From Ischnura elegans (taxonomy: Eukaryota > Arthropoda > Insecta > Odonata > Coenagrionidae): a DNA stretch of 64,000 nt. The stretch spans positions 9,114,001-9,178,000 of the forward strand of contig NC_060254.1 of the NCBI RefSeq assembly GCF_921293095.1. The letters are read 5' to 3'. The position numbers were made by a program, and so were the translations under genes. Positions 55,644 to 64,000 of the stretch are shown here, piece after piece (positions within the stretch are counted from its first letter, which is position 1; the number at the start of each line of letters is the position of its first letter). The notes under the pieces are model-generated. The model did not search any database. It was not told where the DNA came from and worked only from the letters and a program-made list of their open reading frames with translations.

Positions 55644-56571
55644 CCTGCTGCTTGGAACTTGTTACTATATGTTTCATGTTCTGATTGGCCTTAATCACTT
55701 CTAACGACTGATATTTATTGTCTAGAAATTGTAATAATTCGTTTAAGCTTGCGAATTGATGAGAATTTATTCTTAGTTCCCATTCCCTTCGAGTAGGTTC
55801 ATCAAGTTTTTCAAGAACAAGTTGTGAAAGAAGGATTTAATGCAGAGGAATTTCCAATTGCAGCGCTTGCACTGCATTGTAATTACAAACCAACTGATTG
55901 ACCAATACTCTCATGTCACCAACTGAGTCCTCACTCACTGCTATCAGTGAAAAGAGACGTTTGATATGCGCTGTGGCGATAAGTTTGGTATTATCATACC
56001 TTTTACAAACGATATCCCAAGCTACCTTGAAGTTATCGGAAATGATGGGCAAGTTCTCTATTAGTTTATTTGACTCACCACTAAGAGAGGACAGTAAATA
56101 ATAGTAGCATTGAGTATCATCCAAGTCATCATTGTGTAACATTAAACTGGTGAAGATGTCGTGGAAATGTTGAAATTCTGTTGTGTTTCCGTTGAAATTG
56201 GGCAACTTAATGTTTAGTAGCTTGAGCTGTCTTGACCGTGAGCTACCTCCACCGTGATCCGAAGATTGGACCGAACGATTTGAGTCCGCTTGCTCTTCTT
56301 TCAAAATAGAGGTCATTCCTGCGAGTACCTCCATGTACGTTTCCTCAAAAGTTTCTCTAACCTGTAAATGATCATCATCATCACCTAATTCCAATTGTCG
56401 TTGAACCTCATTGTATTCTTCAAGGATATTGGGCATCCTCTCAAGACCAAGCCTTAAGTTGACGATATCTGACCCCTTGTCAAACTTATCCACGTAAGTT
56501 TTTATTCGAGTAAGACTCGCCTTTGCCAAACCTTGGGTTTTTATTGGCATATGTTTGGCTTTAGAATCCAT
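55644..56571 (-). pseudogene. BEL/Pao gag relic (DUF1759-like)
   Basis: I place the start at 56571 (MDSKAKHMP). The open frame extends 28 codons upstream, but that stretch is low-complexity SFFLFLFL-type sequence. Markers are LKLLNIKLPNFNGNTTEFQH (usual LPKL.LP.F.G....W..F), YYYLLSSLSGES, KVAWDIVCKRYDN, and after an in-frame TAA at 55837 the block LVLEKLDEPTRREWELRI. Apart from that stop the frame is nearly clean, so gag decayed less than pol. It would form the particle. Confidence 0.9.
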
Positions 56572-56957
56572 CCTTAAAGTTAAGGGAATAGGAATTAAGG
56601 TGTTTGTGTTGGACAAAGGACAAAGAAAAAGGAAAAGGAAAAAGGAAAAGGACAAAGAAAGATCCAGACTAAACGTATGACTTAGCTTATAAGATCACCT
56701 CCCGCTGCTGATACACCACAGCCAATGAACCACGATGAGTTCCTACAACAGATGCTCGCAGTTCTGGTATGGAGCGTATAGGTGCTAACATGGAGATAGC
56801 GATAGAGATAGCGTGGAGATTAGCGCCGCCGAGAGACTCGTTGCCTGCCAAGGTCGTACTCTCGGAGCTGCGTAGAAGTGGCCTAGCCTTGCTCGTAGCC
56901 ACACGACTTAAGAGTCAATCTTCGTTCGTAGAATGCGGCATCCGCAAGGACCATCAT

Positions 56958-57209
56958 GTTTGGTGTGATGTTCGATAATAAAAGATAGTGGACTGTATCA
57001 CGATTAATTTAATTCGGTGCTATTCAGATCTCTGGATTTCACAAACAAAGAATAGATTTGCAATGAGTCACCAATTATAATAATTAGTGGTCACGCCTGA
57101 AGTATGGCAGGGAGAGGTTATGCAGATGCCATGCTCCCTAATTGGCAGGGATACGGCCCTAAGTGCAGCCACCCCCCTGCAGTGAGTTCTGGGTCTGTTA
57201 AATAATACA
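56958..57209 (-). repeat. BEL/Pao 5' LTR-like segment
   Basis: Located upstream of gag on the minus strand. Its minus-strand 3' end reads CATCACACCAAACA and is followed by TGATGGTCCTTGCG, where a primer-binding region is expected. The outer boundary (TGTATTATTTAAC on the minus strand) is a guess from the TG..CA rule. A related segment is at 44475-44650, with the inner ~80 bases (about 57070-57156, bounded by CCAATTA and TAATTGG) inverted relative to it. Confidence 0.5.
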
Positions 57210-57286
57210 TATTAGATGATATCTAAACAAGGGAAGAGCTGCAGAATCAAACATATTGTACTTTAGACTAAAATATTTCCTTAAGT

Positions 57287-58086
57287 AATAGGGTAGTTAC
57301 CTTCATCGAAGAAAACGAAAGGTACTGATTGCGATTTGTTACCCACCATTAGTGTATTCATAATATACAAATTATTTGGTTTTAGAAATCCCAGTTTAGA
57401 CGAATGGCAATGGTCAATTCTAACCGCATTTGAAAAAGGCCAGATTGGCGCCCATGCGATGCCACTCCACGTGACGTCACAGGGACCTAGTTTCTGTACG
57501 AGTAGAAAGGAGTTTTAGATCGTCTGAGATTACCAATGCAGCATGAGGCACAGAGCTCAGGGAAACATCTCTTACTAATCACCTATTAAAACTGCCTGTG
57601 GTCAGAAAGTTTCCTTCGCTTGAGAGGGTATTAAAAATCCTTATTTAAGCCAAGCGCTACCACCCAGACGGCACAGAATCCTCCGTATCTAATTCGTATG
57701 CAGATAGTATCCATTGACTACCGCTCCGTCGCTTTTCGTCAATGGATACTATCTGCATACGAATGAGATACGGAGGATTCTGTGCTGTCTGGGCAGATAG
57801 CATGGCACTCAGCTACCCGCTAGCATCCTGCGTCGTATCAGCGCTCAGAGCCTCTCCAAGGTCACCTCACAAGGCGGGAGGGGGAACCAGAAATGCGTCA
57901 CACGGACCTTTTTCCCATCATTCCTACTTACGCGTCGCGTTTTCGCGCGCTTGAAATTTTTCACTTTTCATTTAATCGCGAAAAATAGATATCGTCATTT
58001 AAAAATCTAAAAGCGTGAAATACGTACTCCAGGAGTATTAATCTTTCGATTTAGGCAATAAAAAAATAATAGGAAACCACCCTATT
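57287..58086 (+). mobile_element. Family M TIR element, copy D, carrying a nested foldback
   Basis: Ends AATAGGGTAGTTACC and GGAAACCACCCTATT. CACGTGACGTCAC is intact at 57468-57480. An extra ~131 bp at 57663-57793 is a separate near-perfect hairpin. Removing it gives a length of about 665 bp like the other copies. The plus frames at 57336-57518 and 57742-57954 are chance frames within the repeat. Confidence 0.85.
57663..57793. mobile_element. Near-perfect 131-bp foldback nested in family M copy D
   Basis: The left arm of about 56 bp (from CCCAGACGGCACAG to CCATTGAC) pairs with the right arm (GTCAATGG to CTGTGCTGTCTGGG) with only about two mismatches around a ~19-bp loop. Alignment with the other family M copies is restored if a 2-bp CA duplication is assumed. 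The arms' near-identity implies a recent origin. Confidence 0.8.
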
Positions 58087-58109
58087 ATCACACAACTCTG
58101 AAAAATCGG

Positions 58110-58430
58110 CTAAAAGCAAAATTTATACGTTTTTAGTGATCTTGTGCAATCAGAAATAATTGTTTAAAACCATGTATATGTATATATATTAATAATAATA
58201 ATCCATAATATTGTTCATCATTTATTGATATAGCATGTAAAAAAGAAACATTAAATTTTTTACTATGAATAAAAACTATTATTTTAATTTTTGTCATTTT
58301 TAAGGTACTTTGCAGGATTGGAATATGATGACTGGTTATAATAATTCTTTTTTTTTCTTGTACTAACGTATCACAACTTTTCCACGCTATAGTGGCACGA
58401 AGTTGGTAACTTGAGTTTTTTCGCACCTTC
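58110..58430 (+). repeat. Dispersed repeat S, second copy
   Basis: Reverse-complement relative of 50460-50760 (see there). Ends with TTTTCCACGCTATAGTGGCA and GTAACTTGAG blocks. The minus frame 58133-58426 across it is AT-rich noise. Confidence 0.55.
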
Positions 58431-58434
58431 CTAC

Positions 58435-58606
58435 CTCATAGGCTCTTCTGTCGAAACATCCATTGTCCATTTTAGGCTGCTCTTCTTCCTCCGGACTTCT
58501 CTATCAAACTAGACTCCAATAACCTCTCCTAGATCCCTCAGTCTCACTAGGCCCCAATTTTTCTCCTAGGCTCCCCTGCCACCCTGAGCTACTTGTGGAA
58601 CTTGAC
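58435..58606. other. Pyrimidine-rich stretch before the nested hAT pair
   Basis: No feature recognised. The minus frame 58504-58773 crosses into the hAT element and is spurious. Confidence 0.45.
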
Positions 58607-58614
58607 GCACTTGC

Positions 58615-59683
58615 CAGGGGTGCCAACTTACTACAAATATTGGGGGGGGATCTTGCCCCAGGAAATTTTATAAGTAAGTAGTGAGTTTTTAGTTTTTTTA
58701 AGCATTTTAGAAGAATCATATGATCAGCATTAGAACCCTGATCAGGGCGAACCTTCAGTGCGGGGCCCTTCACTTAAAATATTATACTCTATACCCCATC
58801 TACAAACTCGAGCATTTTGAATCCCTACCACTCTCTGGCTAAGTATGTGTTCCCCTCCCAAATTCAGACATCGTAATTACGCCGTTATGATACCATCACG
58901 CAGTTGAGTTCAAAATAGTACAATACAAATAAAATTTATAATTATATTTATTCATAAAATTATAACGTAAAATAAACATAAAAAGCGCGCTTTTTCAATA
59001 GGTACTTACGTATTTTTATAAGTTAGATTATGAAAGTTAATTAGTTGTAAGCCTAAAGCAATTACTGTAAAATGAAAAAAGATAGTTTTAATTTCACATG
59101 CAGGTCAAAATGGTAATAAATTTAAAAAAATAAACTTACCATTGCATTGAAGTTTAATCACTCTTATGTAGTGGGTTGTAATAAAAACATGAAATAATGT
59201 AATAATCTTAGCACAGATTGAAATTCATTTCACTCTCTCTGACCCTGTCTTTTGTATGAAAAGTTCAGCAGCATATTAAAAAAAAAAAATATATATATCT
59301 ACATCAATATTGTTAATAAAGTTTATGTTTGTGTTTCTTAGCAGCATTACAGAAAGTTTTGGCTGACAAACAAAATTGCACAATAAAAATTGCATTATTA
59401 TTCTTTTTTCATAATATTATTTTTTGTCTAGCACGGACTTAACAATACAGTAATAGTTGAAATTGCGTTTTCAAAACTATCGTATATTTTTATTTTTTTT
59501 CACGAACGCGGGGCCAGGGGCGGTCGCCCCGCCCTAAGGCCGGCCCTGACCCTGATAACTCGAATCCTGATATCTGAACACTCCGGGGAAAATCGAGAAG
59601 CCTGACACATTTTTTCGTCACACCCATAACCAATTTTTGAGGGGGCTCGGGCCCCCTCAGGCCCCATGGAGTCGGCGCCACTG
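58615..59683. mobile_element. hAT element (family 1), split by a second hAT element
   Basis: Ends CAGGGGTGCCAACT and the inverse of CAGTGGCGCCGACT. Flanks GCACTTGC (58607-58614) and GCGCTTGC (59684-59691) match at 7 of 8. Subtracting the nested 806-bp element and one duplication leaves about 255 bp, the size of the intact copy at 2572-2830. Confidence 0.9.
58743..59548. mobile_element. Nested 806-bp hAT element with perfect 8-bp duplication
   Basis: Starts CAGGGCGAACCTTCAGTGCG and ends with the inverse of CAGGGCCGGCCTTAGGGCGG. The flanks are identical ACCCTGAT (58735-58742 and 59549-59556). The family 1 copy at 2572-2830 shows the single uninterrupted ACCCTGAT, so the pre-insertion site is known. 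The AT-rich interior has no transposase frame. This is a younger family than its host. Confidence 0.95.
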
Positions 59684-59699
59684 GCGCTTGCCCATAATA

Positions 59700-60440
59700 G
59701 GCTCCTTTGCTCCCCATTCTGATATTTAGAGGAGGTGACGAACAGCTAACGTCATTTGCACGACTGGGCCCAGAGGATGATGAGCCAAAACTGTAGCCAC
59801 CACACCAACCCAATCCCAAGGCTCATTTTTGAGCTAGGTTCCCTAGACCCCCCCATGACCTATGCTCGACATTGCTACGTTTAAGGGCACTCAGAAGTGA
59901 ACTTTAGTGATCAAGTTGATCAATACCCCAAGTTGTGCAAAAAATGACATGTTTAATATGAGGACTGCCATATGCAGATTTTGGGGGGGGGGGGGGTGCA
60001 ATTTTGTTTGTGCAGCCCCATTTGTTTGAGTGACTAGCAATGGGGCTGATACTGACCTTTTGACAATGAAGCAGATGTTTTCTATTGTTCAAACATTGTC
60101 CATTTTATGCATACAGGCTAACAACCAACCAACCAAATAACCTTACAATCTCCTTTTAGGGGACACTAAGTGTTTGTATGGAAAAATAAAAGGTAATATC
60201 AGCTTCAGTAGCCATCGCCTAGGAAGCGTAGCCCTCTGACTTGACAGACTACCCAATTGTATAGGAGTTCCTTATGTGTGTTTTGAAAATATGCTTGAGC
60301 ACACCAAAACTGTAGTGAAGTCAAAAGTTTTATTTTTTCCAGCTTAATTTCACTTGCTCACCTTATTCTCTTGGCATCTCGAGTTAAGCTTCTGTCCATA
60401 ACAAGTGATAAATACCGCTCTATAGAGTTGCCAAGGAGAT
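59700..60440. other. Non-coding stretch with a long G-run
   Basis: A G-run at about 59982-59997 is the main feature. Minus frames 59490-59819 and 59904-60092 cross repeats or the G-run and are not credible. Confidence 0.5.
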
Positions 60441-60443
60441 ACC

Positions 60444-61116
60444 AATAGGGTAGTTTCCTCCATCAAAGAAAACGAAAAGCATTGATTGCGATTCGTTACC
60501 CACCATTAGTGTATTCATTATATATAAATTATTTGGTTTTAGAAATACCGGTCAATGAGAAGAATGGCAATGGTCAATTTTTATCCCCATTTGAAAAAGG
60601 CCAGATTAGCGCCCATGCGATGCCACTCCACGTGACGCCACAGGGACCTAGTTTCTATACGAGTAGATAGGAGTTTTACATCGTCTGAGATTACCAATGC
60701 ATGCATGAGGCACAGAGCTCAGGGAAATATCTCTTAATAATCACCTATCACAACTGCCTAAGGTCGGAAAGTTTTCTTCGTTGGATAGAGTATTAATAAT
60801 CCTTATTAAAGCCAAGCGCTGCCTGCTAGCAGGGTACTCAGCTACCTGCTAGCAACCTGCATCGTATCAGCGCTCAAAGCCTCGCCCCAAGGTCACCTCA
60901 CAATGCGGCAGCGGGTAGCAGACTGACGCAACACGGGCTTTTTCCCGGCATTCATACTTACCCGTCGCGTTTTCGCACGCTTGAAAATTTTCACTTTACA
61001 TTTAATCGAAATAAATAGATATCGTCATTTAAAAATCTAAGAGCGTGTAATGCGTACTCCAGGAGTAATAATCTTTTGATTTAGACAATAAAAAAATAAT
61101 AGGAAACTACCCTATT
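60444..61116 (+). mobile_element. Family M TIR element, copy E
   Basis: Ends AATAGGGTAGTTTCC and GGAAACTACCCTATT are perfect inverted repeats over 15 bases. The E-box/CRE motif reads CACGTGACGCCA (60629-60640), with one CpG-adjacent change. The CTGCTAGCAGGGTACTCAGC block is at about 60821. It is full length with no coding capacity. Confidence 0.85.
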
Positions 61117-61119
61117 ATT

Positions 61120-61615
61120 TGTTAAGAATATACATACAATGCAAATGCTTATTGGGTTTATTTTATTGACACTGTTACAGGTTGGTGGAAATAAAATCTA
61201 CGTATGGATTTCCTTAGTTTTTGTCTCAACCATTTTAATCATAGCTCTTTAAACAGTTGTTTTTTGGAATATATAGGGGTGGTCTGGCCAGGCCTGCTGA
61301 TCACCGAGGGCAACGCTCAACGCTCGCCAGTGAAGCAGCTGGCTGGTCGCGTCTCCTCTCTTTCTCTCCCCTTCTCCTGTCCCAAGCTTAGCCATATCTT
61401 CCCCTCCTCCTCTCTTTCCAAAGTCTCCAGTTACATAAAGAAACTCGATATCCCCACACCTGAGTTTCTGAATAGTTTAGACCTCAATTAGGTCACCAGG
61501 AAAAAAATATCAGAATAAGGGGGCGCCCTAGCAAGGTCGAGGAAGGCGAGGCAGACTCTTTCTATTAGCCAGTTTGTGCTTCGCTAAGACAGTCATAGGT
61601 AGAGTGGCGAAAAAT
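61120..61615. other. Non-coding stretch, nothing recognised
   Basis: The 95-codon frame at 61204-61491 is serine/leucine-rich with no domain. A GC-richer block lies at about 61505-61560. Confidence 0.45.
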
Positions 61616-61624
61616 AGGCATGGG

Positions 61625-61750
61625 AAAAAAAACCGGTATTCGGTAGTACTTTTTCTATCCGGTAGTACCGGCCAGTATTTAAAAGCGGTACTACCGTATT
61701 GGTACCAAAAAAATAATGGTACTACTATGGCCGGCACTACGGGCATTGCC
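61625..61750. repeat. CGGTAGTACCG quasi-palindromic block
   Basis: Words CGGTAGTAC, GTACCGG, GGTACTACC and GGTACTAC recur in both orientations over about 120 bases, giving multiple overlapping hairpins. It may be the core of a small transposable element, but no ends were found. Frames on both strands reflect the symmetry. Confidence 0.4.
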
Positions 61751-62069
61751 ATTTTATTTTTCGTTTATCCACTTACTATTTAGACAATATATAATTATAT
61801 ATGGTCTAAGACTTACTACTAAAACAATTGAGTGTTGATAAAATTTCAGGCGAAGTGACATACTGAACAGAACTACAAAAACGGAATAATTACCGGATTT
61901 ATGAGGATTTGATTACACGATTAAGATTTATTCTCTATGAATATTAGCTGGTGTCCTAACACCCCCTGCAACAAGCCATTTAGACGGCTTCCGGGGTATT
62001 ATGTAGATGTAATATTCCAACCCTACTTTGAAGTAACGATCAGAAATTTTGAAAATCAAATTAAATACA

Positions 62070-64000
62070 ACTTGTATAAAAATGTGATTTCGATATGAAT
62101 ATTCTTGTTGCAAACGCGATTTCAGTACTCAGAAAGAAAAAATTAAAAATGTGACTTCGATATGAATATTCTTGTTACAAACGCGAATTCACTACTCAAA
62201 GTGAAAATATTAAAAATGTGACATGGATATGAATATTCTTGTTGCAAACGCGTTTTCAGCACTCAGAAAGAAATAAGTAATTAAAAATGTGACTTGGATA
62301 TGAATATTCTGTCATACAAAAAAGAATTTACTACTCAATATGAAAAAATTAAAAATGTGACTTGGAAATGAATATTCTATTACAAACACGAAATCACTAC
62401 TTACTAAAAGTGAAAATATTAAAAATGTGACGTGGATATGAATATTCTTGTAACAAACGCGAATTAACTACACAAAGAGAAAAAATTAAAATTTTACTTG
62501 GATATGAATATTCTTGTTGCAAACGCGTTTTCAGTACTCAGAAAGAAAATATAATAATTTATGAATTGAACATGAATAATCTGTATTACAAACGCGAATT
62601 CACTACTCAAAGTGAAAAAATTAAAAATGTCTTGGAAGCAAATATTCTTGTTACAAACGCGAATTCACTACTTAAAATTAAAAAAATGTAAAAATTTGAC
62701 ATGAGTATGAATATTCTAGTTAGAAACGCGAATTAACTACAACTTGAAAATGAATATTCTTGTTACAAATTCGAATTCAACCCTCAAAGTGTAAAAATTA
62801 CAAATGTTACTGTGATATGAATAATATTGTTACAAACAGGATTTCATTACTCAAAGAGAAAAAAATTAAAAATGTGATTTGAATATGAATATTCTTGTTA
62901 CAAACGCGAATAAACTACTAGAAGTGAAAAAATTAAAATTTTTTCTTGGATATGAATATTCTTATTGAAAAAAGCATTTTCAGTTCTCATAAAGAAAAAA
63001 TTGAAAATGTGACTTGGATATCAATATTCTGTCTAACAAACGCGAATTCAATACTAAAGTGAAAAAATAAAAAATGTGACTTAGTTATAAATATTCTTGT
63101 TTAAAAAACGATCAAATACCTCGAAGTGAAAATATTAAATATGTGACTTGGATAAGAATTGTCTTGTTAGAAACGCCAAATCACAACTAAAAATGAAAAT
63201 ATTAAGAATGTGACGTGGATATAAATATTCATTATGCAACGTGATTTCAGTACTCGGAAAGAAAAAAATTAAAATGTGACTTTGATACGAATATTATTGT
63301 TACAAATGCGAATTCATTTCTCAAAGTGGATAAATTAAAAATGCTACTTAGATATTAATATTCTGGATGCAAACCCGTATTCACTTCTAAAATGGAAAAA
63401 TTAAAAATGCAACTTAGAAATTAATATTCTTGTTGCAAACGCGAATTCAGAACTGAAAATGAATAAATTAAAAATGTTACCTAGAAATGCATATTCTACT
63501 TGCAAACGCCAATACACTGATCAAAATAAAAAATTAAAAATGTTACTTAGAAATGAACATTCTTTCTGCAAAAGCGAATTAACTACTCAAGGTGAAAAAT
63601 ATAAAAATGTTACTTGGAAATGATTATTCTTGTTGCAAAACGCGTATTCCAAGTTCCAAGTGAAAACATTTAAAAATGTTACTTGGAAATGAATATTCTT
63701 GTTGCAAACGCTAATTCAATACTAAAGGTGTAAAAAACAAAAAATGTTACTTGGAATTGAATATTTTATTTGCAAACGCGAATTCACCGCTCCAAGTGAA
63801 AGAATTAAAAAGTTACTCAGATATGAATATTCTTGATGCAAACGCAAATTCACCAATCAAAGTGAAATATTTTTAAAATGTTACTTGGAAATGAATACTA
63901 TTGTTGCAAACGCGAATCACTACTCAAAGTGAAAAAATTAAAAAAGTTACTTGGAAATGAATATTCTTGTTGCAAACGCCAATTCACTAATCAAGGTGAA
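62070..64000 (+). repeat. Satellite array, ~67-70-bp monomers, runs off the window
   Basis: The monomer carries, in order, an A-rich TTAAAAATG block, TGACTTGGATATGAATATTC, TTGTTACAAACGCGAATTC and ACTACTCAAAGTGAAA. Successive GAATATTC landmarks near 62096, 62163, 62230, 62301 and 62369 give spacings of 67-71. Length over period implies roughly 28 copies in view. Two palindromes recur: GAATATTC, and the hairpin TTCACT-N6-AGTGAA. Left-hand units favour GTGACTTGGATATG and TTACAAACG; right-hand units favour GTTACTTGGAAATG and TTGCAAACG. Non-coding. Confidence 0.95.

Larger units (their letters stand above)
51190..57209 (-). mobile_element. Degenerate BEL/Pao LTR retrotransposon
   Basis: On the minus strand the order is LTR-like sequence, gag, zinc knuckles, protease, RT, RNase H and integrase, the Pao/BEL layout. 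The element carries at least six in-frame stops, several frameshifts and a 5'-truncated LINE insertion at about 53185-53520. The right LTR-like segment is at about 56958-57209. No matching LTR follows the integrase; the only related LTR-like sequence is at 44475-44650. The element is therefore 3'-truncated or its 3' part was displaced. It cannot encode working proteins. Confidence 0.9.

Noticed and set aside
59490..59819. 109-codon glycine-rich minus frame
   Set aside because: Spans the ends of two nested hAT elements, so spurious.
62070..64000. CRISPR-like regular spacing
   Set aside because: The whole ~68-bp unit repeats with no unique spacers, and the context is eukaryotic transposon-rich DNA. 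It is a satellite.

Overview
This is animal, most likely arthropod, nuclear DNA. It is AT-rich, has no credible intact host gene, and is dominated by old transposable elements of kinds usual in insects: BEL/Pao, mariner, hAT, Penelope-like, Jockey/CR1/RTE-type LINEs, tRNA-derived SINEs and foldback elements. No prokaryotic gene organisation is present. Every protein-like stretch I recognise is a broken transposon gene. Everything was read by eye from the sequence and no search was run.

Layout. 1-12 kb: two related tRNA-derived SINE copies (about 1.47-1.65 and 1.91-2.07 kb), a short hAT element with a perfect 8-bp target duplication (2572-2830), a GC-richer patch with an RFX-type X-box (about 5.4-5.55 kb), the first copy of a ~660-bp terminal-inverted-repeat (TIR) family here called family M (7470-8098), and LINE relics. 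12-30 kb: five foldback loci carrying hammerhead-ribozyme-like cores (12188-12423, 16091-16257, 25529-25669, 29372-29618, 29652-29800), several LINE relics, a 253-bp palindrome (22861-23113), the second family-M copy, and a mariner relic (about 29.96-30.42 kb). 31-50 kb: a small TIR element directly beside the third family-M copy, then a run of about a dozen short non-autonomous hAT elements, many with 7-8 of 8 matching target duplications, inside a mosaic of direct repeats, plus relics of a LINE endonuclease, a LINE C-terminus and a Penelope-like reverse transcriptase.

50.8-57.2 kb: a largely complete but dead BEL/Pao retrotransposon on the minus strand. In order along that strand it has an LTR, gag, zinc knuckles, aspartic protease, reverse transcriptase, RNase H and integrase. 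It is broken by stops (two lie in the protease and reverse-transcriptase catalytic motifs), frameshifts and a 5'-truncated LINE insertion. It abuts a plus-strand relic of an uncharacterised protein. 57.2-61.1 kb: two more family-M copies, one holding a nested near-perfect foldback, and a hAT element nested in another hAT element. 62.07-64 kb: a satellite of ~67-70-bp monomers that runs off the window.

The most interesting signal is the set of foldback elements whose arms flank hammerhead-like cores, in a window that also holds a Penelope-like relic (Penelope-like elements are known to carry hammerhead motifs). The caveat is a recurring extra base between the core and stem II.
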